DNA of 64,000 nucleotides from Monarcha castaneiventris obscurior. Taxonomy: Eukaryota; Chordata; Aves; Passeriformes; Monarchidae. Shown here piece after piece: positions 47,496-62,200 of the stretch. Where the stretch lies: NCBI GenBank assembly GCA_026261815.1, contig JAMPIT010000890.1, positions 8,338,001 through 8,402,000 on the forward strand, written 5' to 3'. A program made the translations under genes and the position numbers. The notes beneath the pieces are model-generated. The model worked only from the letters and a program-made list of their open reading frames with translations. It was not told where the DNA came from and did no database searches. Each line of letters starts with the position of its first letter. Position 1 is the stretch's first letter.

Positions 47496-50400
47496 TGACA
47501 TGAACCAGCAGCTCTTTGCTGTAAGCCAGCATCAGTTAGGGGACATTGGCAGGTGGCACATGCTGAGGGACAGACATTTCCAGGGTCTCCCTCTCCAGCT
47601 CTGGCATGCCAGTGTAGCCTGTTGCACTGGCAGGAGTAAGCTGTGGCATTATAGGCAAGGCCTTTTCTCTCTTCCTTCTTTCTTTAAAGGAATTTTATTC
47701 AGTATAAAAAAAGGATGCATTTAGCCAATGCAAAATAACTTTTTTTTTTTTTTCCAAAACACCACTCATAATTTTTGCATAAGCTGATCCTTCTTTAAAG
47801 CTCTCCACCTCTGAGATATTGGTCTTTCAAAAACTTACTTATTAGCTTAGTTTATCACAAGGAAGCAATCTCCCTCTGGTGCTCACAGTCTCTGGTAGTT
47901 CTCTCTGTTTACACAGCCCAGTTGGATTTATACTGGCAGGAGCCTCTCCCTGAATTGCCTGTGTGTAGGGAGAATCCCAGTAGGACGTGACTGCCAGGGA
48001 AAGATCCGTTTCCTTCTGAGCTGGGTCTACCCCCAGGATGTTGATCTGTCCTCTGCAGCAGCAGGGCCTTCATCCCAGAGAGACACGAAGCAAACAGGAT
48101 GAAAATCTGCATAGGCCAGGTGTACTTTCTGTAGGGGGGAAAAAAAATGAGACAGAAACATGGAGGCTTATCACTGGTGGGAATAAAACCACTGACAAAC
48201 TATAACAGAAACAAGAATTAAAAACCCCAAATTCCTGCATCCCTGTAATCCATTTGAATTTGCAATTATGTTGCAAAGCAGCAAGTTGATAAACTTAGGT
48301 TGTCTTGCATAAGAGTTCAGTTTTGATATAATGGTAGAAAGAAATACTCATAGCATGAAAAAGAATCTCAACCAACAATAACCATAGAAACAAACAAAAA
48401 ACCCAGCAAAAAAAACCCCCAAAACAAAAACCAGAAGCATGGCGTTTGAAAGCAGGTGTTACATTTCTATGAAAGAAAAAAATGGCAGAAGTGTGAGTCT
48501 TGAATCCACAGTGAAAGAACTTTTCATCTTTCTAAGAACTGAAGTTCAAATTTTCTGCTCTCACCTCAAGCCACTACAGGAATTGCAAGCTGTGGGAGGA
48601 TCCTCGTTTATCCTTCTCTGCTTTGCTCAGGCATGGCTCAAAACGGAATCTGAGTATATTTTTTTTCATTGTTTGTACTATGATAAGATCCTCAGTAAGC
48701 AGGTGAGTGCTGGAACGACAAGGGTGTAGCTTTTTATTACTGTAAGTCATCTTTATGCTCATAAATAAGCCTTTGGAATTGAATGGGGTTGCTCAACTGT
48801 GCAAGAGTGCACAGGATGTGCCCATAAACCAAACTAAAACAGGCTATCCAACATAATTTAAACGAGGATCCCATGCATGAAGTGAAAACTCTCAGTGTTG
48901 ATGTTATAAAACATTATCAAAACACTCTTAGCGTGTTCCGTGTGGGTGCTGGATGTTTTGCTGTGTAGTTCTAGCTTTGGTGGTTTCACATGGGCATCTC
49001 TAGGGCCTGAAAGCCCTTCTGACACAGACACAGCTGGAGCCCTATGGGTGTCTCATTTAGGACTCTGTGATCACTTGGATAAGGGTGGTTAAGCCCTGGC
49101 TTTGGATGTCTGTAATCATTTGTGCGCTCCATGTATTAATGTATGTATCCAAAGGCAGCTAGAGCAGGTGGAACTGCTGGGATCAGTGCCTTGAGGTTCT
49201 GTTTCACACCGCACAAAAGCCAACTTGTGGTGCGTTTTGAGAGAGCCTTGTAAAAGTTATTCTTTGCCATTTAGATTTTGAAAACTGGGTGATCTTCTAA
49301 GTCATAAAACACATGAAGAAATCGATCCCTTGCCAGATACTTACCGAAGTATCAGAGTACTTACTTCCAGGAGCATTTCTGTTGTTTGGGCCATGTGGAA
49401 GAGATCCCTGCTTAAAAGAAAAAAAAAAGAAGAGAACCAAATAGGAAAGATCACCTCCTTCCCTGAGAAATGCACTTCATTCCCATTCCTGTAGCTGACC
49501 CAACTGCTAAATGGCCAGCACAGCCATTTCTTCTGTCACAGGAGCTGCCCACTGAGAGGGCTGCTACTCCAATTGTGTGAAACTCCTACCAGAGGGCCTC
49601 AAAACAAGGGTGTTTGCAGTGGGCGTCTGCCCTCTCCTACACAGACATAAGGGCTGTTTCAAAAGCCTCCTACACGAATGAGTACCTATTCACTTGGTAG
49701 ATGGGGTGCAGGAGGGCAGGCAGAGCCTGGCATGCAGTGCTGAGCCCAGCCCATTCCTGGGCCTGGTTTGAAAATTCAGGTAGCCGCACATATGTGTGCG
49801 TGTGTGCTGTTTTCCAGTCTGAAAAGGGGCAGTAAGCAGTTCCTAAGAAAAGGCTTTAAATTGGATACCACATGAAGCTGCTCTCCTGCTCTCTCTGTTA
49901 TCAATGGGTCTGAAAAGTTTAGTCCTGCTTGTGACAGGGAGGTAAACTGTGGCAATGCAAAAGTCAATTAAATAGCTAAATATTTTCCTAGCATGGTAGG
50001 CTGGCATTCATATTCTGTTAGGCTCTGACTTTATCCAGGTTGGGGTTTTCTTGGAGTGAGTTCTGTTCCCTTTCAAAGTGATGAAAATGAGGTTTTCTGA
50101 GTGGGCAATAAAAGCTGAGTATGCACGACAGGGTGTGTGCTCCACTGCCTTACCAATGTCTCTTGGCCAGGTGGCATAAAGCCACGTGAGCACAGCATAA
50201 ATGTGTCTTGTTGCATTTCAATGCTTCTATAAAGTGCATTTTATGGCTGGAATAAAAAACACAGGAAGAATTTCCTTTTGAGCCCTTGTGTAAAATTTTT
50301 GTAACAGAAAGAAAAATGAAAATTACTTTATTTCTTAATAGGGGGGTCCTTTTCATATCTTAGATACTTTGACAATAGTGTGAGTACAAAAAAAAAAAGC

Positions 50401-53400
50401 CCCAAACCCTGCTTGCATCACATGGGTGGATGTAATTTTTCAAAATGTCTTTGTGTGTTCCTGGTCTTGTCAGTAGAAATTGTTTAACTGCTGAGTGTAA
50501 GCATCCTTTGATAAACATGTCTCTTGACGATTAGAGTATTAAATTTCTTAAAAGGTTTTTTGTCCATATTTAATTTTTTAATGCAAAAAATATAAATCTT
50601 TAGCTCTTGGATTTAATTGGAAATTAGGCGGCCATGCCTTTTCTTAGTACAAGACTTTCTTACAGAAATACTTTGATTCTCTGCTAAATTTAGAAATATA
50701 TTATTCTCTGATTTATGATAGAGCCATGATGATACCATTACTCCTTTCTTTTTCCCCAGTACTTATCTCTCTCCCACTTCTCCAAATTTTTCTTTAGCAT
50801 CTGGACTAGACAGACAAGTAGTGCTTGGACTAGACTGGAATAGTGTTGCTTATTCTGAAATCCTTCTAAAACCTTCCTTCCTTGCCTTTCATTTCATGGC
50901 TACCTCATTCCAACATTCTGTTACGTCCTCACATCTCATCCTAAGTTTTCATGTATTTCTTGATACCTTCCATAGAAAAATGTTCAGACTCTCTCTCTTC
51001 ACCTGCTCTATATCTATGCCAACTTTTATTGACCCCTTTCCTTCACCTGTGACTGCAGGAAGCTTTCTACCATCTTCCTGCTCTTTTCCTTTCAGGAGCC
51101 CCACCAAATTGCTTTAAACTTTCCTTGTATTTCATAGCACTTGTCATCCTAAAACTACAAGTCCTACTATGTGCTTGGAATGGAGCATGTCTAAGTATCC
51201 CGATGAGCTACATTTGGGATTAACATCCCCGCTTAAATTGTGGAAGATCTGATTCAGAGCTGCTTTTCTAAGCTCTGTGGTACAGTCAGGAGTAAGCCAA
51301 CATCTCCTGGCTCATAGCTGAACATCCTACCACTACATGCTGGTTTCTGAAAGCACAAGTGATCAGAAGTTGCTGTTCCCTCCTAGTGAGACACCAGCAG
51401 TGGTGTTTTGTCTGGGGATATCCTGAACATAGTGCTAATTGTTCACTGACTACTCTCATATCTTCTACTATCTTGCCCTGGTAACATCTTCAAGTGCCCT
51501 TGTCTCTAACATCTAATTTTAAACATATAAACATTTCAGGATTTTCTAATTAAATAACTTGGAGGAGAAAAAAAAGTTGCTTTGTAATGTGTTTTGCAAG
51601 CTGTTCTGCAGAAAACCTCCCAGGTTCAAGTAACATTTCTTGAGATGTAGCTAGGTTGTCTCTCTGTCAAAGGTACTGAGGCTTGAAGGTCTTCTGGCTT
51701 TCAGAATTCATTTGTGACAGAGACTCAGACCTTCCAATGTAAATGGCTCTGGGGAATGCCACCAACCCCATGATCATCATTAACCTGGGTCAGTGAAAGT
51801 CTGTGTAATTCCCTAGGGGATGGTTTGGGATTCTTGGATTATCTTGAGGGAGCCTGAAAAAAAACTGGTTTGAAGCAGTGGCAGTGTCTGGACCCAGCAT
51901 GATGTGCCCAGAGCCTGGGATTTTGCAGGCAGCTGCTGACAGAAACTCATTTCTCTCATTGCACAGGTGTTCTGCAAAATACATTTCTTTTCAGAAATCT
52001 GGAGGTGGTATGTTGAAAACCATGTCCCTCTCTGAATTTCTAGTGAGTGGATACTGGAACAAAATCAAGTCTCAAAGCAATGAACTTCCAGTCACCTTGA
52101 CTAATTTCCTTCTCTCAAAAGGCAGAGGATTTGCCACCAACTCATTGTGTTGGTAAAAGTGCTGCTAAAGCCCAGAAATTGGATTCTGCCCTCTGCTAAG
52201 GCCATCAGAGATGATCAGGCCCCACATTAATTGGAATCGAGACAGTCATAATTCTTTTATTTTTTAGCAGGCATGGATTTGTCTTTTCCATGAAAAACTG
52301 TAAACTCTAAATTATCAGTTTTTACAATTTACAGACTCTTTAACAATTCTTAGCTTTGCTTTTTGCATTTCACAAATTCATTTTATCATAATGTTCTTTT
52401 TGTTCTATAAGTTTACAGAATGTGGCACATTTTGTTATAGACACGTTAGCAATTTTAACAGGCTTTGTAGGTGTTTGCAGGAAATACATTGTTGGGAGGA
52501 CAGTAAAGGTGTGTTGTCTTAACTTTTTGACCCATCAACAAAACCAATGACATTTGCTTTTCTCTTCTCGTTCATAAACTCCCAGCTGAATGGGTACTGT
52601 GTGTGAGAAATATGAAGCTCATCAGCACTGCTCTGTAGCCAAAACCCCCTTCAGCAGGTTTAAACCAGACTGGTGTGCACTCATTGTTAGCACAGGTATC
52701 TCAGTGCTCCTGGTTACAAAATTTGGCTGCCTCTAATGGCAAAAGGAATATATGCAACTTCAGCTTGAAAAGGAAAAACAGATGCCAAATATTTGAGTTT
52801 CATTACATGCTTAGTCCGGATCACGTGAACAACTTCTTTTATTATTATTTGTTTTAGTTTATTGTTCACCTGCAGTTTGGGCAGCTTCAGCTTCCTTGTG
52901 CAGGTGTTGAGGGACACATCTGGGCCAGCTGAGCACCTGCACCGTGATGCCCATGTATGACTCTAGCAAAATGCTGCCAGAGCAAAGCAATGGAAGCTAG
53001 AAGACAGTCAGGTCTCTGTTTAGATGCTGAGCTGGAAAATCAAATTAAAAATGAGTCTTCAGAAGTCAGGGCCATCACAGGAAAGTCAAATGGAGCATCC
53101 CCTGACCCAGCTTTTGTCGCTGTGCAGGGAAGCGGAAGCTCATCCCCGCATGGAGGGCTGTGCGTGCCCATGAGATGGCTCTGCTTCATAGACTTTGAGA
53201 GCTGTCCCTTGCTGCTCGGGGCAAAGATCACCTTCTGACGTTTGTGCACTGACTGACAAAATATGATTATACCAGTGATGAGTGCACGTGAGGGTTTTGC
53301 TGAGCCATGAGAGCTGCAGAATTCAAGTGCCCATTGTGGGTGCTAGGAAGATGCCCTGAGGGGCAGCTGGTGCTGGAAAATGGGAGAAATGCGTCAGAAA

Positions 53401-55124
53401 GTGGACAAGGCATTTGCAGTGATTGTCTTGCTGCTCTAGAAGGGCTGTGCTTTTTTATTTACTTTGCAAAAATAAGCCTAGATATATTTCATTTTGCTGT
53501 ATAAAAAAAAGCTACAAAAATGACCTACAAGTAGGTAAGTATTGTAGCTCAGGTTAACATGAACTTTCACCTTGTTACACTTTTATTTGCTCCCATTTCT
53601 CTTCTTCAAACATGTAAGTGATATCAAGTTGTGTAAACCAAGCTGCTGGAATAAACTAGAAAATGGCATAGACCAGGCAGGAGAAATAGGGTGGGAGGGA
53701 TTTGGCTGCAGGTTATCAACCATTAATTATTCATTTTGTAAACAATAGGGAGTGTAAAAGCAGCCAAGGCAGGTTGGTAGACGATTATGTTGTAAGATAA
53801 CAGAGATAGGGGAAAATAAGGAAAAAATCCTGAGCAAACAAAACTGAATGTTATTCATAACTGTCAAAAGCCTTTCTATACCATGAAAGGAAACACCAGT
53901 GAATTATTAATCACTTCCATTAACGTAATTGTGCCAGTGTTTGACGACAGAGTAGGATATGATGGATATAACTTCAAAAGACAGAGCTCTACAGAACTTC
54001 AGTAGTAAAGATGTAACTTAGGGAAATAGTTGCAAGCATTTTTTTAACCTCAAGTTGGAGTAAAAACATGTCACAAATCTCAGAGGAGGTTAAGATAAAA
54101 AATGCTTGGGTTTTTTTTTTTTTTTTTTTAATGTAATGCCTGAGTTTAGCAAAAGGAGGAAGTACTGAGTTGAAAGACAGATGTGGTCATATGAGTTTCT
54201 ATTCCTTGTGTTTTCCTTCCAGTGTGTCTGAGACTATTTATGTGTTGTCAGTAGCCTGTGTACACAGCAGTGTTTTGTGGCATCCTATCAGTGGGTACTC
54301 ATGCAGAAATTATTACATTGGTGTCTTCTCGGAAAGAAGAAATTGGAAAAGCAAGAAATGTGTGTGGAAATAACATCATATCTGCACAATCTATTCTTTT
54401 AGCCTAAAACCTCTTTCCTAAACTCTCCAAGCAAGCATGTAATTATACCTTAATCCAAGTGCTCTTTAATAAAAGCAAAGGTCTGTTCTTGTAATTGCTA
54501 TAAATGCCACGGAGCAACACTTGTTGCCTGTATGCACTATAGGTGAGGTGCTTTCCAGGAATATGCTTTCTCGTGCACAATTTAACCATTAGGGAGATTA
54601 CATGTGGGTTGCCTATTAGGGCTGCTGCTGTATGTGGTGTCCTGGCTTGGCTGAGGCAGTCCCAAGGGCTGTCCATCCTGGCAGTGCTGCTGCCTGCCTG
54701 GAAGGCAGGGGAGCTCTCTGGCTCCAGCCCTGGCTGGGCACCCACATTTTCTTCCCAGGAAAAAAGTTAAGGGCAAGGGAGGCAATACTGCTTATCCTGC
54801 TGTAAAGCCAGGGTATGCTGCATGCAGCATGCTCAGGTCCTGTGTTTTATACAGTTACTGAAATCCACAGATTGCCGTGTGCCCAGCCCTCTTTCCTCTG
54901 AGTTCTGCTTGTCCAGGTATCATGCAGCTGCAAACACTTTTTCCTGGCTCCCTGCTGTCTGCTATGTCAGCCTCTGCAAGGAGCTAGCGTGGAAGGAACA
55001 GTGGAAGTGTCCCCTCCACCCTGGCTCCCACCATCCCGCAGAGAAGGCTCTGCTCAGCATCTCTGCTGATGGCAAGTGTGAGGTTTTGCCCCAGCAGGAG
55101 CCAGCACATAAAATGCCTTGAAGA
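47496..55124. other. intergenic DNA
   Basis: AT-rich unique sequence with homopolymer runs (for example near 47741-47754 and 54111-54130). I see no gene, RNA gene or recognisable element. Open frames are short and unrelated to known proteins. Confidence 0.6.
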
Positions 55125-56205
55125 CTTCCCTTGTTCTCCTAGGAGGGCTTGGCTCTTTGGGCTGCCAGCACACACTGCTGGCTCATGTCCAGCCTCCCAT
55201 CCAGCAGCACCCAAAAGTCCTTCTGAGCAGGGCTGCTCTCGAGCTGTTCATCCCTCAGCCTGTGCTGATATTGGGGGTTGCCCTGACCCACGCGCAGCAC
55301 CTTGCACTTGGTTTTGTTTAACCTCATGAGATTCCCAGGGACCCACTTTCCAAGGTAGACCAGGTCCCTCTGGCTGGTAGCCCCTCCTTCAGGTGTGTCA
55401 GCAGCACCACACAGCTTGGGGTCATCTGGGAATTAGCTGAGGGTGCGCTGGATCCCTCCATCTACATCATTAATGAAGATATTAAATAACACTGGTCCCA
55501 GTACAGACCCCTGAGGGACACCACCCGTCCCTGATGTCCATCAGGACACTGAGCCATTGACCAAAACCCTCTGGATGTGACTGTCCAACCAATTTCTTAT
55601 CCATCTAACAATCCACTCTTTAATCCCATTGCTCTCCAGTTTAGAGAAGGATGTTGTGGGGGACCCTGTCAAAGGCTTTACAGAAGTCCAGGTAAATGAC
55701 ATCTGTAGCCCTTCTCTTGTCTGCTGATGCAGTCACTCCATTTTAGAAGGCCACTGGGTTGGTCGGGCAGGACTTGCCCTTCGTGAAGTGGTGCTGGCTG
55801 TCCCAAATCACCTCCCTGTTCTCCATGTGCCTCAGCATACTTCTAGGAGGATTTCTTCCATCCTATCCCCAGGCACAGAGGTGAGGCTGACAGGGTGGTA
55901 GTTCCCAGGCTCCATCTTTCTGTCCTGTTTTAACATGGGTACAGTGTTTACCTTCTTCCAGTTACCTGTGACTTCACCTGACTGCCATGACTTTTTATAT
56001 ATCATGGAGAGTGGCTTGGCAAGTACATCAGCAAAATCCCTCAGGGCTCTGGGATGCATCTCATCGAGACCCACAGCCATTCGGGTTCCTCAGGAGGTCA
56101 TGAACCTGGTCTTTACATACACTGGGAGAGACTTTGCTCCCCACATCCCCATCCTGCTGTCCATTCACTCGAGGGGTGTGGGGAGAGTAGTTGTCATTGA
56201 AGACA
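55125..56205 (-). mobile_element. CR1 LINE fragment with reverse-transcriptase remnant
   Basis: On the minus strand, from about 56130 downwards, the reading GLDEMHPRALRDFADVLAKP is followed by GNYHPVSLTSVPGDRMEEIL, the N-terminal part of a CR1 reverse-transcriptase domain. Lower down, KCKVLRVGQGNPQYQHRLRD lies in another frame. The element covers about 1.1 kb. Frameshifts and stops break the coding region into pieces, so it is a dead copy. It lacks the CR1 3' end at its left boundary and the 5' part of ORF2 at its right, so it is truncated at both ends or interrupted. Confidence 0.88.
55832..56080 (-). pseudogene. CR1 ORF2 reverse-transcriptase fragment
   Basis: An 82-codon open piece within the CR1 copy holds the start of the reverse-transcriptase palm region. 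The catalytic motif (YADD-type in non-LTR elements) is not in this piece. It is non-functional, being a short relic between frame breaks. Confidence 0.8.
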
Positions 56206-59200
56206 ACTTCCTTTTCTGGTTAAATCTGGTTATATCCCTATACAACCTCTCTCTGATACACTACTCTTATTTATGCTTTTCCTCACAAATCCTCAAGTAC
56301 AGAGTATGGAGGCAAGAAGCAAAGGTCTTGGGGGCTGACATGGCAGGCAGTCGGCTGAAAGGGGAAAGCTGCTCCCTACCTCCCTGAGCCCATGATCTCT
56401 TACTGAGCTGAGCCATGAGCTGTGTTTTTGTTTCTTCCATGGCCCACATCTGGGGTTTTGGGTGCTGGAAAGCAGGGACAAGCTTGCACCATGGTCCTCA
56501 GTAACTGCTGGGAGTGTGCATCCTCTCACAGCTGCAGGGCAAAAGCACATAGAGGAAGGTTAGGCCAAATTACACAGCTGATTTCTGCTCAGGCTGTTCT
56601 TCTTTTCACTGTTTTGCTTGATCTCTTAAAGCAAATAACACCTTTAATAGGAACCAAATTTGCCTCTGAAATAGTTTTACAAATTAAGTGTTATGCCACC
56701 ACTCATAAATGACATCAAATGTGAGACAACAGGGATTTAACTACTGAGAAAGGCACAAATTACTTCCACATCCCGATCCCTTTAGCAGCTTAGCAGTTTT
56801 CAGTGTCCACTTCTCCTGTGTGTCTATAAATCAATTTCCCGTGTTCTTTTATTGCACCTTAATTTTCACACCATATTAATTTTACTGCTAAAATAAAAGG
56901 CAGAAAGAGGACAGAGTTTAGTGTTTATTTTTGCATCTGAATCCCTGTACAAGTTTGTTACAGGCACGTTTGCTACCTCTCAGCAGTGGTAGTTCAGTGC
57001 TAGCAAAGAGGGAGGGTGGATAATGTGACACGCATTTTACTTTCAGCAAGCTTGTTATACCAGCTCTGAATTTTTCATGAAGGCTTCAGTAACCTGTAGC
57101 CGAAGCTCGGGGGGTTTCCACCACAAAGAGGTGGATCGGCTTAGCTCTCACTTCCCATCTGGCACAGGGTGACAGGGACAGTCGGGGGCTGAAGGAAACC
57201 TGAAGAAGAAAAAAGTTCATGTGGGACATCCATTGTGATACATGAAAAGCTAAACATGTGCCTCTTGTAGGGACGCAGCTTTGAAACACTTACTTATCTC
57301 TGGCTTCAGATTATATTTAGTCAGGGTGTTTTACTTCAGTCACCAGCACAGCTGTCCTGTCTGTAAATAATACTACAGATAGATTCCCTCAAACCTTTAT
57401 TTTGCCAAGGCTGCACTTTCAGCATCTCTCGTCAGCTTGTGCCACAAATACTGTGCCTGCTGCCTAGCTGAAGTGAGGTTTAAATTAGAGTCAGTGGCAC
57501 AAAAGAATTGTTTGTCCATTTATTGGCTTGGGTTTTTTTTAAATAATAAAAAGTAAAACCTAACAGTGGAAGAGATTTTTTTTTTTTTAAAGTTTGGTTT
57601 TTCAGTTGAAAGCAACCCCAAAGGGGTCTCTTTAGATATAAACTGTTGTCTATAAACACTCAGGAAAAACCCCTGCAGTTCTGCAGTCTTCTAGCAGTAT
57701 GTTCCCAGAAGCAATATCACCCCCATGTGTATGGGAGCTGAGCTGGTGCACCCCTCTGAAGGGCATTCTGCACTCAGTTTTGTACAAAAAACTAACCATC
57801 TATGAAGTATTTTATAAACAATGTAAAAGGTGAAAATACCAAGATTTCAGAAGCTACAGCGTGTCAGATTAACTTTTGTCGTGAAAACACACTACCTAAG
57901 ATTTTATTGGTTTTAAATGCTTGAGGTTTTTTGGTTTTTTTAATTACACGATCATAGAGTGCAATTCTTCTGCAGAAGATGCTGTTACTGGTTAATTAGT
58001 TCAGTTTCTGGGTAACTGCTGTTGTATTGACCTACTGAACGCATGGTTCAGTTGGCCCCTTTTAATGTATGCAGTTTATATTTTACTCTGTACACAAAGC
58101 AATTATTTCGTTTGTGATTTTTTTTTTCTACAAAGCTTTTTTTTTTTTTTTCCCCCTGCTTTCATGAGTGCTTCACAGACACCAGTTTAGCTCCAAGACT
58201 GCTCTTTCGGAATAAGGCCATGGGCTGTGTGTGGAGCTGGGGTTTTTTTGAGAAGTGGAGGCGGGAAGAGAGATAATGAGGCACTCTTAAAGTCTGGACC
58301 AATTTGGGGTGTTTGGTCCAAGATATTTATGGTCCTGTAGCAGGCATATACAGGCATCTCCCACTGCTTCAGCTCCAGCTGTTGCCACTGAGCTTTTCAG
58401 AAAGCAGAGTTTTCCAGGAGGGAGAGAAATGGCATCCCACCTTGTGAAGAATTTGGCCATGTTCCTTGCCCGTTACTGTCAGGCCCTGTTTAAACATGGT
58501 TTACAGCCTAGGAATAAAATTATGTGGTGCATAATACTAAAACAGACCCTAAGTAAAACCCTTGCAACTTTTTCATTTATAAAACAAGGAAAAAGGTCTC
58601 CCCAAAGATATTAAATAGCTTGTTTTTTATTAGCTTCAGCCACAGAATTTATTTACAGTTGCCTGGCACTTGCCTGTCATTGAAGTTGCTTTGCTTTCTT
58701 GGTGAATTTAGTTTGCTTAACATTGGGCTTAATTTCTGTTTGTGCTTTTGAGTGAGGAATAGCAAGTACATTGACCAGCCCCTCTGGCTGTCAGCTTCAT
58801 GTGGGGATGTGCAGAAGACTCTGGCAGAAATGTGGGTCAGACCTTCTTTGGTATGACACAGAACAGCCTCAGCTGTGGAAGGTGGTGGGCAGCCAGGCCC
58901 TTCCATGGAAGCATCCATCCTCCCCTTCCTTTGGGTTTGGTTCAACAGAGAGCTGATGTCCTGCAGTTCTGTTTCTCGCTCCACGGTGGGAAAGGGTCTT
59001 CCTGGGGAGCTCCTGTGAGCTGGGAGAGCAGGGGCTGTTCCAGGCACACTGGGGAGCTGATGGCATGGCAGGAGTGTGAGCACAGGGCTGATATCCCTGC
59101 AAGGGGAAGGCTCCTGGTGCTGGGAGACATCGGTGCTTTCGACATGCTTATGGTGTGCCTGTGTATGTGCACACCAACAAGGTGTTACTGAATATCAGGG

Positions 59201-62200
59201 GCAAACAGCCCCCTGCCAGATAACAGCCCTTACCAAAATTATCAGTCAATCTTGAGATGTCAAGGCACGGCCTTCCCAAGAAGCCTTACCTGACAGATAA
59301 AGGTGTTTGTGCTCGGATTGCAAGCTGCTTGTTGCTGTTTAGGTGGCAGGTTTAAGATAGGTGCTTAACACGGAAACCCAAAGCTGCCAGAGGCAAAGAG
59401 CCTTTTACCCCCAAATAGATTTTCTGCCTGCCTCACACAATGTCCTCTTCCTTTTCTACTTGTCAAACTGTACTGTCAAATCCACCACAAGCAGTTACAG
59501 TCCTTTCATGTGACTGGATGCTTTTTTGAACCATCTTACATTTGTGGTAAGGAAAATACACTTTTTTCCCCCTCTTCTAGTAAGATGCTTCTGTCTGTAT
59601 TTGATCATGGGAAATGACATAGCAGGCACCACAAGAAAACCCAGAACAACCACAGTCTGAAAGTCCAACCCAAACCTGAAAGCTCAGACTTAAAAATTCC
59701 CAGAGTTAAATAATTTTTTCTTTTTTTTTTTTTTTTTTTTTGTTCTGAGCTGCATTTGTCAGTAAGATATTAAATAATCAGTGTCAGGTTCAGCTTTTGT
59801 CTCCAGGGGTCAGTGGATGTAACCTGCTCCCCGTAAATTCACAGTTTATGAGGCAGCGGCGATCCCTGCACAAGTGGGAGATGACTTTTGAACTCACGCA
59901 GCCTCAGACAGGAGGAACATTACACTTTATGAGCATGTTTAGGCGCTAGTAAGGCTCTTTAGAGGCTGAAAAATCTTCCTTCATAAATAATGGAGCTGGC
60001 TAAAGGGAGACAACTCTGTTTATCTTTAGACAAACAAACCCGCCTTGCAAACACACCCCTTGCATCTATTCCTTCTGGAGAAAAATAACAAGTGCCGTCG
60101 TAAATGCTATTTCCTTTGCCCTTTTCTTCAGGGAATTTCTGCAACACTGGTGAAGAAGACAATAGCAATCTATACTGTTTTTCTTTTTCATGTTGCTGCG
60201 TAGCCCTAAATGAGAAATAACGCATGAAGAGGAAAGAAAATGCAAAGTATTTGAGGTCAGAGAGCTTGCGGGTCACCAATGCTGACTGTGTGCATTTCCT
60301 CCAGTAAGACTTGGGAGTTTTCCTTTCCTCGAGGTCTATGAAGAATTACAGAGGATGCCCTGTGCTGAACTGTTTCTCCTGACCCTTTTCCAATCCTGCA
60401 CAGGCCCAGGCAGCCCAAGACATCCCTTGCAAAAAAGCAAAGGATGGGGTTCTTGTTGTCTGGAGGAGAAGGAGGCTTGGGGCAGTAAAATCAGTGTTGC
60501 TTTTCCCCTGCCATGCTACAGAAGCAGCTCACCTGTCTTGTCTGCTCTGGATTTTACCTGTATTTCATCTTCTGTTCAAGGCTCTCAGAGCATGGGGAAG
60601 GTCACCTTAGGTTAGAGGAAAGTAGGAAAAGCAGTCTCACAGCTTCTTAGTCTCCTTCCAAATGCAGATGGGAGCAGATGGGTGAAGATTCTGCATATAT
60701 TTTGCATTATATTCAGTGGGTGGGTTGCAATATGTCCATTGGCATTTTCTATGTAAGGGTGACTGCTGCAGGAAAAGAAAATTGAAAATGTGAGTCCAAT
60801 TCTGACACTGACTGCAGCATCCTCCTTTCCCAAATTCTTGAGTCTCTGCCTGAGCCTGGCTGTCAGGAGCAGGCTCTGAGCGAGCAAGTACAACACCATT
60901 TAAAGCCACACGTGTGCTATGTGTTAGCTCTCTGAACAGCTGTTATTTTCTCTTTGAACTTTCTTCCCAAATTATTTACAGCCATGTTCATACTTAGGGT
61001 TTTTTGGACTCCAGTTAAAGCAAGCCAAGCTTTGAATCCTTTTGTGTGCATTTGTTAATTAGAAAGTGAAATGACACAAAAATTAGCAGTAGTCCCCTCA
61101 ACTCAAAACCAGCAGTTAAGTACAGGGCAAAGGAGTTAAAATGGGATTACTACAACTACCACCATCACCAAAGCCAGCTGAACAGGCAGCCTTACATAAC
61201 CATAGTTAAGTTATTCTTTCTCTACACTGTTGTTAGCAGTCAGATACATATTTAATGGGTTTTCTTTATATCCTATAAATGTTGGCACTAAAATACTTTC
61301 CCCAGGGCATTCCCTGAATAAAAGAAAGGAGAAAATGACGAATGCATTTAGCACATGCACCCACAACTTCACGATAAAAGCCAGCATTTCCCCATACAAC
61401 ACCTGTTGTTGTAGCTGGGTTAATTACTTTTCATTGTAATCAACTGCCTGAAATATTTATAGCGGTGCCTGTAATTTCCCAAATCTGAAAGTGACACCCA
61501 TAAAAACAACACAACTTTGACGCTAATATTTCAGGTATGACATTCAGTGGGTTCAACTTATTTTTTTTTTAATTTGAATTCCTTGTAGGGTATAGTTCTT
61601 AATTCTCATCTTCCATTAATTCAAAACTTTTTGTTTAGTAAAAGTGAATCTTCTCTGATGTTACATCAAAATACTGCTCCTTACAATAGTGTGTCTACAG
61701 CATTATGGAATGTAGAACAGCATAATGTTTCCTTCTTTCCCAATTCCATTTTCAATCCCCTCCCTGTTCACTGCCTTCTCCTAAATTACAGGATCCGTAA
61801 ATCATACGGACCTGTGGTGTGGCCCTGATAAATAATGTAGATCCTATTTCGTTTGAGATATGAGACTTTTTTTTTTATTTTTTGAGAAGAGGTTTGCAGA
61901 AAGGGAAGAGGTGTGACTGGAGGAGCCCTGTGGCTAAGCTTTTGGGGGAGGTATGTGAAACCCTGTCCTGCAAACCACCTGGCTGTATTTGATTCTGCTC
62001 CTGTTGTAGGTGATGGAACATGGCTTTTGTTGCCTTGCACAAAAGCAGGGATGGATCTGGTAATTTCAAAGAGCAGCCAGTACTTTTCAACTTTTAGTAC
62101 TTTATACAGCAAAAGCTAAACAAATATAACAATTACTGTCCCCAAATCCAGTTTCTTAGCAGTTTCAAAAAGTTATCACAAAGTGTGTATGGAGTCAAAA

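Noticed and set aside
58295..58320. TGGACCAA / TTGGTCCA inverted repeat considered as DNA-transposon ends
   Set aside because: The arms are only 8 bp with an 18... or fewer base loop, and there is no transposase or target-site duplication.
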